From NCBI GenBank assembly GCA_022825925.1, contig JAJDVW010000019.1:1-64000 (forward strand): a DNA stretch of 64,000 nt, written 5' to 3'. Shown here piece after piece: positions 6,395 through 16,309 of this stretch (positions are counted from its first letter, which is position 1; the number at the start of each line of letters is the position of its first letter). The stretch is from Pseudomonadales bacterium (lineage in GTDB: Bacteria; Pseudomonadota; Gammaproteobacteria; Pseudomonadales; Azotimanducaceae). Under the pieces are notes generated by a model. It was not told where the DNA came from and searched no databases. It saw only the letters and a program-made list of their open reading frames with translations. The position numbers and the translations under genes were made by a program.

Positions 6395-7261
6395 TCAGCG
6401 GAGGCGGCTCAGGATTCCGTCGAGTTCGTCCAGGCTCGCGTAGGAGACGACGACCTTGCCGCCGCCTTTCTTCGTGTGCTGGATCGACACCCCCGCCCCG
6501 AGCCGCTCCGAGAGGCTGATCTCGAGTCGGCGGATGTCGGGGTCCACGGCGGTCGGCCTGGTGGGTTCCGGCTTCTTGCCGGCGCGCCGGACCAGCGCTT
6601 CCGTCTGGCGGACGGACAACTGGCCTTTCGCCACGACCCGGGCCATCGGTTCCTGATCCTCGGCCGGCAACGCCAGGAGCGCCCGGGCGTGTCCCATCTC
6701 GAGCTCCCCCGCGGCGAGCAACTCGCGGACGGCTTCGGGCAGGTTCAGGAGGCGTAGCAGGTTCGCGACTGCCGGGCGGGACTTGCCGACCGCTTCGGCG
6801 ACCTGCTCCTGGGTCAGCGCGAACTCCCGTCGCAGCCGTTCGAGACCGTGCGCCTCCTCGATCGGGTTCAGGTCCTCGCGCTGGACGTTCTCGATCAACG
6901 CCATGGCGAGGGCGCCGCGGTCGTCCACGTCGCGCACCACCACCGGCACGCGCTCGAGGCCCGCGCGGTGCGCGGCGCGCCAGCGGCGTTCGCCGGCGAT
7001 CAGCTCGTAACCGCCCGCCGCGCGGGGGCGCACGACGATGGGTTGCAAGAGTCCCTGGGAGCGGATCGACGCGGCCAGTTCCTCGATGCCGTCGTCGTCC
7101 AGGTGGCGGCGCGGCTGAAACGGGCTGCGCCAGATCTCGTCGACAGCGGCCGACGCTGCGCCGTCACCGTCCTGGGCGACCGGGGGCTGCGTCACCGCCG
7201 CGTCGCCGAGGAGCGCCTCGAGCCCGCGCCCGAGTCCACGCCGGCGGCCCGGTTCGTTCAA
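6395..7261 (-). CDS. parB: Chromosome partitioning protein ParB (288 aa)
   Basis: ParB binds parS sites near the origin, spreads on DNA as a CTP-dependent clamp and is moved by ParA. The sequence starts with the basic RGLGRGLEALLG segment. It has the CTPase/ParB core with ELIAGERRWRAAHRAG (about residues 88-104) and the helix-turn-helix LTQEQVAEAVGKSRPAVANLLRLLNLP. The C-terminal dimerisation region ends EISLSERLGAGVSIQ and the LDGILSRLR tail. It follows parA in the same operon with a gap of seven bases. Two parS sites lie in recF at 17836 and 18454. Confidence 0.97.
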   Translation of the reverse strand: MNEPGRRRGLGRGLEALLGDAAVTQPPVAQDGDGAASAAVDEIWRSPFQPRRHLDDDGIEELAASIRSQGLLQPIVVRPRAAGGYELIAGERRWRAAHRAGLERVPVVVRDVDDRGALAMALIENVQREDLNPIEEAHGLERLRREFALTQEQVAEAVGKSRPAVANLLRLLNLPEAVRELLAAGELEMGHARALLALPAEDQEPMARVVAKGQLSVRQTEALVRRAGKKPEPTRPTAVDPDIRRLEISLSERLGAGVSIQHTKKGGGKVVVSYASLDELDGILSRLR

Positions 7262-7268
7262 GGACGCT

Positions 7269-8030
7269 TCACCGTGCGCGCTCCATCAGCTCGCGTGCGA
7301 GGGCCATGTAGCAGGTGGCGCCGGCGCAGTGCCGGTCGTAGAGGATGGCGGGGAGTCCGTGGCTCGGCGCCTCGGCGAGCCGGACGTTGCGGGGAATGAC
7401 GGTACGGAAGACCCGATCGCCGAAGTGCTTCATCAATTGCCGCGAAACGTCGCGGGTGAGGCCGGTGCGCGGATCATACATGGTTCGCACGATGCCCTCT
7501 ATGGAGAGCCCCGGGTTGCCCCGGGAACGCACGCCGGCGACAGTGTCGAGGAGCGCGGTGAGCCCTTCCAGCGCGTAGTACTCGCACTGCAGCGGGATCA
7601 GCACGCCGTCGGCCGCCATCAGCGCGTTCAGCGTCAGCACGGAGAGCGACGGCGGGCAGTCCATGATGACGTAGTCGAAGCGCTCCGCCTCGTCGTCGAG
7701 GCGGGCCCGCAGGCGGGCGTTGCGGTCCGCGCTGCCCAAGAGTTCGAGTTCCGCGGCGGTGAGGTCCGAGTTCGACGGCGCGAGTTCCATGCCGGACGCG
7801 CCCGTCACGGCGACCTCGGCCAGCGGCGCGTCCCCGACCAGCCAGTCGTACATGCTGAGCGGCAGGTTGTGCTTGTCGACGCCGCAGCCCATCGTCGCGT
7901 TGCCCTGGGGGTCGAGATCGACGAGCAGCGTTCTCGCTCCGTGCAGGGTAAGCGACGCGGCGAGGTTGACGCTCGTGGTCGTCTTGCCGACGCCGCCCTT
8001 CTGGTTCGCGACGGCCACGCGCCGGGTCAC
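7269..8030 (-). CDS. parA: Chromosome partitioning ATPase ParA/Soj (253 aa)
   Basis: This deviant Walker ATPase drives segregation of ParB-parS complexes over the nucleoid. The P-loop KGGVGKTTTSVN lies at residues 10-21. Walker B is visible in YVIMDCPPSLS, and TVIPRNVRLAEAPSHG is typical of chromosomal ParA. The GTG at 8030 is chosen because it gives the standard length and overlaps the rsmG stop by four bases (GTGA). The longer open frame upstream is an artefact of high GC. Confidence 0.97.
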   Translation of the reverse strand: MTRRVAVANQKGGVGKTTTSVNLAASLTLHGARTLLVDLDPQGNATMGCGVDKHNLPLSMYDWLVGDAPLAEVAVTGASGMELAPSNSDLTAAELELLGSADRNARLRARLDDEAERFDYVIMDCPPSLSVLTLNALMAADGVLIPLQCEYYALEGLTALLDTVAGVRSRGNPGLSIEGIVRTMYDPRTGLTRDVSRQLMKHFGDRVFRTVIPRNVRLAEAPSHGLPAILYDRHCAGATCYMALARELMERAR

Positions 8031-8605
8031 GGTCGCGGGCCCTCGGGCATTACCGCGGTCACGTAGCGTTCCCCCGCGACGCCCGCCGACGCGACGCGCT
8101 CGCTCGGGAGCGCCCGGCCGCCGGAGAGGGACTCGCCCGACAGCGTGGCGCTGGTCTGCAGCAGGGCCACGCCGTCCGGGCGCAGCAGGTGCCTGACCGC
8201 TTGCCACGCTGCGGGGGGCTTCGCGAACGCGCGGGCGGTGACCGTGTCGAACGGCGTCTCCGGCCGGTACCGGCGGACGTCCTCCTCGACGACGGTGGCG
8301 TTGTCGAGACCGAGCTCGATCAGCGCCTGGCGCAGGAAGCGGGCCTTGGTGGCGCTGCGGTCGATGAGCGTCACGGACCAGGAGCCGACGATCGCGAGGG
8401 GGATCCCGGGGAAGCCCGCGCCCGAGCCCGCGTCCGCGATGCGCTGCCCGCGCACCCGCGGCACGAGCGTCAGGCTGTCGCGGATGTGCTTCGCCTCGAG
8501 GTGCTGGATGTCGTGACGGCTGACGAGGTTGTAGACCCGGTTCCAGCGACGCAGCAGGTCGCCGAACGCGTCGAGGCGTGCCCGTGCGTCGGCATCGACC
8601 TTCAC
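8027..8605 (-). CDS. rsmG: 16S rRNA m7G527 methyltransferase RsmG (192 aa)
   Basis: RsmG methylates N7 of G527 in 16S rRNA using SAM. The N-terminal helix region carries [12 protein letters not shown] and HIRDSLTL. The SAM site is [16 protein letters not shown], followed by [12 protein letters not shown]. The C terminus is slightly shorter and less conserved than in E. coli. It overlaps mnmG upstream and parA downstream by four bases each, the classical gidA-gidB-parA-parB order. Confidence 0.96.
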   Translation of the reverse strand: MKVDADARARLDAFGDLLRRWNRVYNLVSRHDIQHLEAKHIRDSLTLVPRVRGQRIADAGSGAGFPGIPLAIVGSWSVTLIDRSATKARFLRQALIELGLDNATVVEEDVRRYRPETPFDTVTARAFAKPPAAWQAVRHLLRPDGVALLQTSATLSGESLSGGRALPSERVASAGVAGERYVTAVMPEGPRP

Positions 8606-10509
8606 GCCGATCGTTCCAGGGCCTCCGTCCGCGTGCTTTCGGCGTGTCGCCGGGCCACGATCCTGAGCAGCGAGAGCGCCGCCGGCGTGACGCCGGGGAT
8701 GCGCGCCGCGCGCTCCAGCGTGGCCGGGCGCGCCGCGGCGAGCTTGCCCTTGAGTTCGTTCGAGAGCCCGGAGATCCCCGCGTAGTCCAGGTCGTCCGGG
8801 AGAGCGACCTCCTCGCGCGCCTTCGTCTTGGCGATCTCCTCGTCCTGGCGGCGGATGTAGCCGTCGTACTTCGCCTGGATCTCGACCTGCCCCACGGCGT
8901 CCGCCGGGAAGGCGGCGAGGCCCGGCACCGCCGCCGCGATGTCGGACGCCCGGACGCGCGGGCGTTTCAGGAACTCGAGCAGGGTCGATTCCTTCGACAC
9001 GGACTCACCGCAGCGCGCTGCCAGCGCAGCCGCGATGTCGCTGTCCGGCGCAATCCGTTGCGCCTCGAGGAACGCCGTGGCCGCGCGGATCGATTCGCGC
9101 CGGGACTCGAAGGTCCCCCAGCGGCGGTCGTCCACCAGGCCCATGTCGCGGCCGACCGGTGTGAGCCGGAGGTCCGCGTTGTCCTGGCGCAGGCGCAGCC
9201 GGTACTCCGCGCGGCTCGTGAACATGCGGTACGGCTCGTTCGTGCCGAGGTTTACGAGGTCGTCCACGAGGACGCCGATGTAGGCTTCGTGGCGTCCGGG
9301 CACCCAGGGCTCCTGCCCGGCGACGCGGCGCGCCGCGTTGATGCCCGCGAGCAGGCCCTGGGCCGCGGCCTCCTCGTAGCCGGTGGTGCCGTTGATCTGC
9401 CCGGCGAAGAAGAGGTGCGAGACCGTGCGCGTCTCGAGGGAGTGGTGCAGGCCGCGCGGGTCGAAGAAGTCGTACTCGATGGCGTAGCCGGGGCGCGTGA
9501 TGTGGGCGCGCTCGAAACCCTCGATGCTGCGCACCAGCGCGACCTGCACGTCGAACGGCAGGCTCGTGGAGATCCCGTTCGGGTAGAGTTCGTTCGTGTC
9601 GAGGCCTTCCGGCTCGACGAAGATGCGGTGCTCGGTCCGGTCGGCGAAGCGCACCACCTTGTCCTCGATGGACGGGCAGTAGCGCGGGCCGACGCCCTCG
9701 ATCACGCCCGTGTACATCGGCGAGCGGTCGAGGCCCGTCCGGATGATGCGGTGGGTGTGCTCGTTGGTGGCCGCGACGTGGCAGGGGAGCTGGCGCGGGT
9801 GGTCGTCCGCGTTCGAGAGGAACGACATCACCGGGCGCGGCTCGTCCCCGTGCTGTACCTCGAGTCGGTCGAAGTCCACCGTGTCCCCCGCGATGCGCGG
9901 CGGCGTGCCGGTCTTCAGGCGGTCGACCGTGAACGGCATCGCCCGGAGGCGTTCCGCCAGGGCGTTCGACGGCGCGTCCCCGGCCCGGCCGCCCGGCTTG
10001 TTCTCGAGGCCGACGTGGATGCGCCCGCCGAGGAAGGTGCCGGTGGTCAGCACGACGCTGCGGGCGCGGAAGAAGAGGCCCATGTCCGTGTGCACGCCGA
10101 CGGCGCGGCCGTCCTCGATTTCGATGTCCACCACCGACTGCTGGAAGATCGCCAAATCGGGCGCGTGCTCCAGCATGCCGCGGATGGCGCCCCGGTAGAG
10201 CACGCGGTCCGCCTGGGCCCGCGTCGCGCGCACGGCGGGGCCCTTGCTCGCGTTCAGCGTGCGGAACTGGATGCCGGCCGCGTCCGCGGCGAGGCCCATC
10301 GCCCCGCCCAGGGCGTCGATCTCCCGGACGAGGTGGCTCTTGCCGATCCCGCCGATGGCGGGGTTGCAGGACATCTGCCCGAGGGTCTCGATGTTCTGCG
10401 TCAGCAGCAGGGTCGACGCGCCCATGCGCGCGGCCGCGAGCGCCGCCTCGGTGCCCGCGTGGCCGCCGCCGATGACGACGACGTCGTGGATGTCTTCGGA
10501 GCGTGTCAT
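8602..10509 (-). CDS. mnmG: tRNA modification enzyme MnmG/GidA (635 aa)
   Basis: With MnmE, MnmG installs the carboxymethylaminomethyl group on wobble U34 of tRNA, using FAD and NADH. The FAD site [18 protein letters not shown] is at the N terminus. The family segments [23 protein letters not shown] and [22 protein letters not shown] motifs are present, and the C-terminal helical tRNA-binding domain is complete. The length matches the family (about 630). mnmE lies just upstream, 42 bases away, so the two partner subunits are co-expressed. Confidence 0.97.
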   Translation of the reverse strand: MTRSEDIHDVVVIGGGHAGTEAALAAARMGASTLLLTQNIETLGQMSCNPAIGGIGKSHLVREIDALGGAMGLAADAAGIQFRTLNASKGPAVRATRAQADRVLYRGAIRGMLEHAPDLAIFQQSVVDIEIEDGRAVGVHTDMGLFFRARSVVLTTGTFLGGRIHVGLENKPGGRAGDAPSNALAERLRAMPFTVDRLKTGTPPRIAGDTVDFDRLEVQHGDEPRPVMSFLSNADDHPRQLPCHVAATNEHTHRIIRTGLDRSPMYTGVIEGVGPRYCPSIEDKVVRFADRTEHRIFVEPEGLDTNELYPNGISTSLPFDVQVALVRSIEGFERAHITRPGYAIEYDFFDPRGLHHSLETRTVSHLFFAGQINGTTGYEEAAAQGLLAGINAARRVAGQEPWVPGRHEAYIGVLVDDLVNLGTNEPYRMFTSRAEYRLRLRQDNADLRLTPVGRDMGLVDDRRWGTFESRRESIRAATAFLEAQRIAPDSDIAAALAARCGESVSKESTLLEFLKRPRVRASDIAAAVPGLAAFPADAVGQVEIQAKYDGYIRRQDEEIAKTKAREEVALPDDLDYAGISGLSNELKGKLAAARPATLERAARIPGVTPAALSLLRIVARRHAESTRTEALERSA

Positions 10510-10551
10510 TGCCGTGGGCCTCGAGGGGCCTCCCGGTCCGGGGTGCGTAGA

Positions 10552-11874
10552 TTATTTGCCGATGCAGAAGCTGGCAAAGATTTCGCCGAGGAGATCGTCC
10601 GTGGAGGTCTCGCCGACGATGGTCCCGAGGTGCTCGTGCGCGGCCCGCAGTTCCTCCGCGAGAAGTTCGCCTTCGCCCTCGTCGAGGCGGCTGGCCGCGG
10701 CGTCGAGGGCGGCGCCGGCCGCGTCGAGGGCGTCGAGATGGCGTCGCCTTGCCGTGAAGGCGCCCTCGCCGCTCCGGTAGCCGGCCAGGCGCTTGAGTTC
10801 CGCGACGAGGTCGTCGAAACCGTCCCCGGTCAGCGCGCACACCCGTACGACGCCGGCTTCGACGCAGCCCGGTTCGCGGCCGCTCAGGTCGGTCTTGTTC
10901 CTGACGAGGAGCGTGGGGGCCTGTCTCCTCGTTGGGGCCGTCCCCGCGCAGAGGTCTTCCACCACTTCGACGACGATGTCCGCTTCCGCCATCGCGCGGC
11001 GGGTGCGGTCGACGCCCTCGGCCTCGACGGGATCGTCCGTGTCCCGCAGTCCGGCGGTGTCGATGACGCGGACGGGCAGGCCGTCCAGGTCGAAGTCCGC
11101 GGTCAGGGTGTCCCGGGTGGTGCCGGGGATGGCGGTGACGATCGCCTGATCGTCACCCGACAACCTGTTGAATATACTTGACTTTCCGACATTCGGGGCA
11201 CCGGCGAAAACGATGCTCGACCCGTCGTTGAGCAGCGCGCCCTGGGCGGCCTCCGAGCGCAGCGCCGTCAGTACGTCGCGGATCTCCTCGAGCCGGTCGC
11301 CGATGTCCGACTCCGCCAGGAAGTCGATCTCCTCGTCGGCGAAGTCGATGGCGGCCTCGCAGTAGACGCGCAGCGCCAGCACCCGCCGGTCCAGGGCGTG
11401 CACGTGTTCGGAGAACGCGCCGCTCAGCGACCGGACGGCGCCGAGCGCCGCCTGCCGGGTTGCGCTGTTGACGAGGTCGAGGATCGCCTCCGCCTGCACC
11501 AGGTCGATGCGGCCGTTCACGAAGGCGCGCTCGGAGAACTCGCCCGGGTTCGCCCAGCGGGCGCCGAGCTCCAGGACGCGCGACAGCACGAGGTCCAGCA
11601 CGACCGGGCCGCCGTGGCCCTGCAGTTCCAGGACGTCCTCCCCGGTGAAGGAGTGGGGGCCCTCGAAGTAGAGGGCGATGCCCTGGTCGAGGGTTTCGCC
11701 CGCGGCGTCGCGGAAGTCGGCGAACTCCGCCCGCCGCGGTGTGAGCTTTTTCCCTACGACCCCCTGGGCGATGTCCGCGGACGCGGGACCCGAGACACGT
11801 ACGATCCCGACGCCTCCGCGGCCTGGCGCGGTCGCGACCGCCGCGATGGTGTCTGCGCTCGCGCTGCGCGTCAT
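10552..11874 (-). CDS. mnmE: tRNA modification GTPase MnmE/TrmE (440 aa)
   Basis: MnmE is the GTPase partner of MnmG and binds a one-carbon folate. An N-terminal folate-binding domain (TIAAVATAPGRGGVGIVRVSG) precedes helices that hold the G domain. G1 is GAPNVGKSSIFN, the K-loop is GTTRDT, and G3 is DTAGLRDT. The essential C-terminal motif CIGK is intact. The length is close to the usual 450. Confidence 0.97.
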   Translation of the reverse strand: MTRSASADTIAAVATAPGRGGVGIVRVSGPASADIAQGVVGKKLTPRRAEFADFRDAAGETLDQGIALYFEGPHSFTGEDVLELQGHGGPVVLDLVLSRVLELGARWANPGEFSERAFVNGRIDLVQAEAILDLVNSATRQAALGAVRSLSGAFSEHVHALDRRVLALRVYCEAAIDFADEEIDFLAESDIGDRLEEIRDVLTALRSEAAQGALLNDGSSIVFAGAPNVGKSSIFNRLSGDDQAIVTAIPGTTRDTLTADFDLDGLPVRVIDTAGLRDTDDPVEAEGVDRTRRAMAEADIVVEVVEDLCAGTAPTRRQAPTLLVRNKTDLSGREPGCVEAGVVRVCALTGDGFDDLVAELKRLAGYRSGEGAFTARRRHLDALDAAGAALDAAASRLDEGEGELLAEELRAAHEHLGTIVGETSTDDLLGEIFASFCIGK

Positions 11875-11914
11875 GCCGGCTCCGGCGGGTTCACGGCGGG
11901 GGCGCCGTGCCCGT

Positions 11915-13648
11915 TCAGGCCTTGGCGGCGCCCGCGTCCGCGTTCTCGATGCGGTAGGTGATGTACCACTGCTGCGCCATCGACAGCAGGTTGTTGACCA
12001 GCCAGTAGAGCACGAGCCCGGCCGGGAAGAAGAGGAAGAGCACCGTGAACATGATGGGCATCATCTTCATGATCCGCGCCTGCATCGGGTCCGGCATCGG
12101 CGGGTTCAGCATCTGCTGGAAGTACATGGAGGCGCCCATGAGGATCGGCAGCACGAAGAACGGGTCCATCGAGGCGAGGTCGTCGATCCAGAGGAAGAAC
12201 GGCGCCTGGCGCAGCTCCACGCTCTCGTAGAGCACCCAGTAGAGGGCGATGAACACCGGCATCTGCAGGAGCATCGGCAGGCAGCCCCCGAGGGGGTTCG
12301 CCTTCTCCTTCTTGTAGAGCTCCATCATCTCCTGCGAGAGCCGCTGGCGGTCGCCGGCGTGGCGCTCCTGCAGGCGCTTCATCTGCGGCGCCACCTTGCG
12401 CATTTTCGCCATCGACTTGTAGCTCGCGGCCGACAGCGGGTAGAGCGCGAGCTTGATCACCAGGGTCATCAGGATGATCGCGACGCCCCAGTTCTGGGCG
12501 ATCAGTTCGTGGATCCCGTCGAGGAGATAGAAGAGCGGCACCGCCAGCCACCACAGGAAGCCGTAGTCCACCGTCAGCCCCAGGTTCGGAGCGATGTCCT
12601 CGAGCCGCTTCTGGTGCTTCGGGCCCGCGTAGAAGCCCGCGCCGACGCTGCCGGTCTCGCCCGGACCGACGGTGAACCCCGGTCCGGTGAAGCCGACGAT
12701 GTAGGTGCCGTCCGCGCGCCGGTTGGGGTAGCCGTAGAAGACGTTGCGCGTGTCCGCGTCCGCGACCCAGGCGCTGAGAAAGTAATGCTGCAGGATCGCG
12801 ATCCAGCCGCCGTCGACGGTCTCGCGCAGCGCCTCCTCCTCGAGGTCCTCGAAGTCCACCTTGTCGTAGCGCGACTCGACGGTGGTGAGCGCCGCGCCGA
12901 GATACGGCCGCGGACCGAGGAACATCTGACTGCCCGGGGGCGCCGACGCGTCCCGCTTGAGCTGCGCGAACAGGTTCGCCGCGAAGGGCTCCGAAGACCG
13001 GTTCTCCACGCGGTACTCGAGCTGGACGTAGTAGTCCCCCGGGTCGAACCGGAACCGCTTCTCGACCGAGACGTCCTCGTCCTGGAAGCGCAGCACGACG
13101 TCCTCCGCGACGTCCTCGATCCGGTAGGAGCGCGCGTCGGGCGCATACAGGGGCCGTTCGCCGCGGGCGTCTGGCCCGTCCCGCCCCACGAGTCCGCTCT
13201 GCGCGACGTAGGTGTGGCCCCCGCGGCGGTCGAGCAGCACGAACGGCGTGTCCGGCTGGTCCAGGCTCACCGGGTACCGCGGCAGGTGCACGCCGACGAG
13301 GTCTCCGCCGCGCGGATCGATCCACACCTTCATGGTCGGCGTGCTCACCTCGATCAGGCTCGGGTCCGACACGACCGCCGGAAGCCGGCCGACCGTTTCC
13401 GGCGCCGCCTCGAGCGGGATGTCCGGGACGTCCGTCGGCATGTCGCTCGGCGTCTCGGCGACCGGGATGCCCGGGTCCGCGACGGGTACCGCCGGTGTCT
13501 CGGCGGGCGCTTCGGTGGCCACCGGCGGCGCCGAGCGCGCGGGCGCCGAGGCCTGGCCGTAGTCTTCCTGCCACGCCAGCATGAGGAGATATCCGGTCAC
13601 CGCCAGGGCGACGATGAGCACGATCCTCTGGATTTCCGGAGACGGCAT
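11915..13648 (-). CDS. yidC: Membrane protein insertase YidC (577 aa)
   Basis: YidC inserts proteins into the inner membrane, alone or with SecYEG. An N-terminal anchor (residues about 7-24) is followed by a Pro/Val/Ala-rich linker (about 35-95). A large periplasmic beta-domain runs to about residue 350. The conserved insertase core has the hydrophilic-groove segment around YKSMAKMRKVAPQMKRLQER and GGCLPMLLQMPVFIALYWVL. The linker is rich in repeated ET/DIP elements. It sits between yidD and mnmE, as in most gammaproteobacteria. Confidence 0.97.
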   Translation of the reverse strand: MPSPEIQRIVLIVALAVTGYLLMLAWQEDYGQASAPARSAPPVATEAPAETPAVPVADPGIPVAETPSDMPTDVPDIPLEAAPETVGRLPAVVSDPSLIEVSTPTMKVWIDPRGGDLVGVHLPRYPVSLDQPDTPFVLLDRRGGHTYVAQSGLVGRDGPDARGERPLYAPDARSYRIEDVAEDVVLRFQDEDVSVEKRFRFDPGDYYVQLEYRVENRSSEPFAANLFAQLKRDASAPPGSQMFLGPRPYLGAALTTVESRYDKVDFEDLEEEALRETVDGGWIAILQHYFLSAWVADADTRNVFYGYPNRRADGTYIVGFTGPGFTVGPGETGSVGAGFYAGPKHQKRLEDIAPNLGLTVDYGFLWWLAVPLFYLLDGIHELIAQNWGVAIILMTLVIKLALYPLSAASYKSMAKMRKVAPQMKRLQERHAGDRQRLSQEMMELYKKEKANPLGGCLPMLLQMPVFIALYWVLYESVELRQAPFFLWIDDLASMDPFFVLPILMGASMYFQQMLNPPMPDPMQARIMKMMPIMFTVLFLFFPAGLVLYWLVNNLLSMAQQWYITYRIENADAGAAKA

Positions 13649-13686
13649 CGGTCAGTCCTGGATCCTGCTGGGTGGGGCCACCGGCG

Positions 13687-13950
13687 TCAGGCGCGCGGCG
13701 GCACGGGGTCGTAGCCGCCGTCGTGCCAGGGATGACACTTGCCGATGCGCCTTACTGCGAGCCATCCGCCGCGCCAGGGGCCGTGCAGCCGGATGGCTTC
13801 CAGCGCGTAGGCCGAGCACGAGGGATGGAAGCGGCAACTGCGCGGCAGGAGCGGACTGATCGCGTACCGGTAGAAGCGCACGACGCCGATCGCCAGCGCC
13901 GATGCGTACGCGCGCGCCTTGCGCGAGACGAGTGCTCTCCGCTCCGTCAC
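13687..13950 (-). CDS. yidD: Membrane protein insertion efficiency factor YidD (87 aa)
   Basis: This is a small protein that assists YidC-dependent insertion. It shows the family core [31 protein letters not shown] and [17 protein letters not shown], including the three conserved cysteines, with an amphipathic N-terminal helix for the membrane surface. It lies between rnpA (gap seven bases) and yidC. Confidence 0.95.
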   Translation of the reverse strand: MTERRALVSRKARAYASALAIGVVRFYRYAISPLLPRSCRFHPSCSAYALEAIRLHGPWRGGWLAVRRIGKCHPWHDGGYDPVPPRA

Positions 13951-13957
13951 TGCGTCC

Positions 13958-14287
13958 TCACTGCGCTCTGTGCCAGAGTTGATCCGCGGCCTGACGCACG
14001 TCTCCGACTCCCGTCACGATGATTACGATGTCCCACGCGGGCAGACCGGGTCTTGCAAGGCGAAACGATTCACGAATCTGGCGCTTTGCGCGGTTGCGGT
14101 CGACGGCCCGTTTCAGGACCCGCTTGGGCACGACGAGTCCCAGGCGGGCTGCGTGCATTCTATTCGGTAGCGCCAGCAGACGTAACGGCCCCTGGCGCAT
14201 CCGCGTGGGCGGTCGGGCGAAGACCCGGTCGAAGTCCGACTTGCGAGTGATCCTCGCCGCTCGCGGAAAACCGTGGTCGGGGGCCAA
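13958..14287 (-). CDS. rnpA: Ribonuclease P protein component (109 aa)
   Basis: This is the protein subunit of RNase P, which matures the 5' end of tRNAs. It contains the central signature [13 protein letters not shown] and the strand [17 protein letters not shown]. The N terminus [17 protein letters not shown] matches the family. It follows rpmH in the conserved rpmH-rnpA operon. The length is typical. Confidence 0.96.
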   Translation of the reverse strand: MAPDHGFPRAARITRKSDFDRVFARPPTRMRQGPLRLLALPNRMHAARLGLVVPKRVLKRAVDRNRAKRQIRESFRLARPGLPAWDIVIIVTGVGDVRQAADQLWHRAQ

Positions 14288-14322
14288 GTGCGGCTGTGCC
14301 GGGCGGGCCGGCGCCGGCGCGG

Positions 14323-14457
14323 CTAGACCGTCAGGCGCTTCCGGCCCTTGGCCCGGCGCGCGTTCAGCACCTTGCGCCCGGCGCGGGTGGACATCCGCGC
14401 CCGGAAACCGTGTGTGCGCTTGCGCTTGATCCGGCTCGGCTGATACGTCCGTTTCAC
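14323..14457 (-). CDS. rpmH: Ribosomal protein L34 (44 aa)
   Basis: The translation [20 protein letters not shown], continuing to GRKRLTV, is an unmistakable L34 of standard length. The start codon is GTG at 14457 rather than the common ATG. It is the first gene of the leftward rpmH-rnpA-yidD-yidC series. A good sigma70-type promoter lies 56 bases upstream. Confidence 0.97.
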   Translation of the reverse strand: MKRTYQPSRIKRKRTHGFRARMSTRAGRKVLNARRAKGRKRLTV

Positions 14458-14512
14458 GACGCCTCCGTCATCCGAACGCCCGGGACGGTCTCGGCCGGCG
14501 GGCGGGGGCGCG

Positions 14513-14542
14513 ATTGTAGGGACCGGTCTCCGCCACCGTCAA
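14513..14542 (-). promoter_or_regulatory. rpmH operon promoter
   Basis: The reverse strand has TTGACG (14542-14537), an 18-base spacer and TACAAT (14518-14513), pointing at rpmH. Confidence 0.6.
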
Positions 14543-14723
14543 TAGGAACGATTCTGATAGGAAGATATTAGAGATCGTTGTTGTTGGGGACGTGTCCGGC
14601 TGTGCGCAATGGAGGTAAGCGACTCATTTCGTGGGACATTTCGCACGGACGAACATGTGCATTTCCTACGGGCAAATGGGGCGGGTTGCGGGAGAAATTG
14701 GCCGGTTCGTGACGGGCTCCGGG

Positions 14724-14732
14724 TTGTCCACA
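14724..14732 (+). promoter_or_regulatory. DnaA box
   Basis: TTGTCCACA fits the TTRTNCACA consensus for DnaA binding. It lies 211 bases upstream of the dnaA start, where it could serve origin firing or dnaA autoregulation. Confidence 0.55.
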
Positions 14733-14942
14733 GGATACGCACCGTATTCTGCACAAGATGTCCGTCTCACAGGTCCCGGCGGAGCGCGGATATCGAGCGG
14801 CGCGGAGACACATAACTGTTTGATATGAAAAGTCTTTCTTGGTCCCCGCACCACACTGTGGAGGATTGATCGTGCAGTGGCATTTGCAACGTGCATAGAA
14901 TGGTCGCTCAAGGGGGGGCGCGCAGGTTTCGAGGGGGTTCAG

Positions 14943-16253
14943 ATGGTGTGGGAGGAGTGTGTCGCACGGTTGCAGAGCGAACTGTCGTCGGAGGACTTCG
15001 ACACCTGGATCAAACCTCTCCGGGCTCACCACAACGGTGAGTCCAACCTGCGCATCGTCGCACCCAACCGATACGTCCGCGCGGAGGTCCAGACCCGGTA
15101 CCTGGCGCGGATCGAGGAACTGGTCGACCTGTACGGCGATCCGACGAGTCCGTTGTTCGTGGAGCTCTCCGGAGGGAACCAGGCGCGCGTCGCGACGCCG
15201 GTGCGCGCCGGACGCCTCACCGCCCTCACCGCCAAAGAGGCGCTGAACCCGGGCTTCACCTTCGACACGTTCGTCGAGGGGAAGTCGAACGAGATGGCCA
15301 AGGCCGCCGCGCAGCAGGTCGCGAAGAACACGGGGAAGTCCTACAACCCCCTGCTGCTCTACGGCGGGACCGGGCTCGGGAAGACCCATCTCATGCAGGC
15401 CGTCGGCAACGAGGCACTGCGGCAGGGGTCGCGGGCGCGGGTGGTCTACATTCACTCGCAGCAGTTCGTGCAGGAGATGGTCAAGGCGATCCGGGACCAG
15501 ACGATCCAGGACTTCACGCAGCACTATCGCACGCTGAACGTCCTGCTCATCGACGACGTGCAGTTCTTCGCCGGAAAGCTCCGCTCGCAGGACGAGTTCT
15601 TCGACATCTTCAATGCGCTCTCCGAACCCGGTCGTCAGATGGTGTTGACGAGCGACCGGTACCCGCGCGACATCGAGGGACTGGAGGTGCGGTTGAAGTC
15701 GCGCTTCGTGTGGGGCCTCACGGTCGAAGTGGAGCCGCCGGAACTCGAGACGCGCGTCGCCATCCTCATGAAGAAGGCGGAGGCCGAGGGCTTCGAGCTC
15801 GACGGCGAGGTCGCGTTCTTCATCGCGGAGCGCATCCGCTCGAACGTTCGCGAGCTGGAAGGGGCGTTGCGGCGCGTGCACGCGAACGCCCGTTTCACGG
15901 GATCGCGCATCACCACGGAACAGGTGAGCCGGGTGCTGCACGACCTGTTCGCCATGCACGCCCGCCAGGTCAGCATCGACGACATCCAGCGCGTGGTCGC
16001 GGAACACTATCGGGTCACGGTCTCGGACATGCTGTCCAAGGGGCGCAGCCGAACGGTGGTGCTGCCGCGCCATGTGGCCATTTTCCTGGCCAAGGTGCTC
16101 ACCAACTACTCGCTGCCGGAAATCGGCAAGTCGTTCGGGGGCCGGGATCACACGACCGTGCTGCATGCCTATCGTAAAATCCGCGAGGCCCGGGAGAGCA
16201 ACGTCGAACTGGCGGAGGACTGCCGCAACCTGCAGCGACTGCTGACCAGTTGA
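14943..16253 (+). CDS. dnaA: Replication initiator DnaA (436 aa)
   Basis: DnaA melts the origin and loads the replicative helicase. Domain I begins WEECVARLQSELSSEDFDTWIKPL. The linker is short. The AAA+ core has Walker A GGTGLGKTHL and Walker B LLIDDVQFF. Domain IV carries the DNA-binding signature GGRDHTTVLHA. The ATG at 14943 with GAGGGGG upstream is chosen over an earlier frame start at 14877, which adds a non-conserved leader. dnaN follows after 56 bases. Confidence 0.97.
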   Translation: MVWEECVARLQSELSSEDFDTWIKPLRAHHNGESNLRIVAPNRYVRAEVQTRYLARIEELVDLYGDPTSPLFVELSGGNQARVATPVRAGRLTALTAKEALNPGFTFDTFVEGKSNEMAKAAAQQVAKNTGKSYNPLLLYGGTGLGKTHLMQAVGNEALRQGSRARVVYIHSQQFVQEMVKAIRDQTIQDFTQHYRTLNVLLIDDVQFFAGKLRSQDEFFDIFNALSEPGRQMVLTSDRYPRDIEGLEVRLKSRFVWGLTVEVEPPELETRVAILMKKAEAEGFELDGEVAFFIAERIRSNVRELEGALRRVHANARFTGSRITTEQVSRVLHDLFAMHARQVSIDDIQRVVAEHYRVTVSDMLSKGRSRTVVLPRHVAIFLAKVLTNYSLPEIGKSFGGRDHTTVLHAYRKIREARESNVELAEDCRNLQRLLTS

Positions 16254-16309
16254 GGCGACGGAAGCACCAGTAGCGGGCGATATCGGAGCAAGCCGGGGAA
16301 CGGAGTGAC

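Larger units (their letters stand above)
14458..14942. other. Putative chromosomal origin region (oriC)
   Basis: This 485-bp gap between divergent rpmH and dnaA is the usual origin site in gammaproteobacteria related to pseudomonads. It holds one good DnaA box, TTGTCCACA (14724-14732), and a weaker one, TTCTGCACA (14747-14755). There are AT-richer patches at about 14540-14585 (GATAGGAAGATATTAGAG) and 14808-14842. The box count is low, so the assignment rests largely on gene context. Confidence 0.55.

Noticed and set aside
8578..11181. Very long forward-strand open frame opposite mnmG and mnmE
   Set aside because: It is antisense to two clear housekeeping genes, its translation is low-complexity Arg/Ala/Gly/Val, and it arises from high GC at third codon positions.
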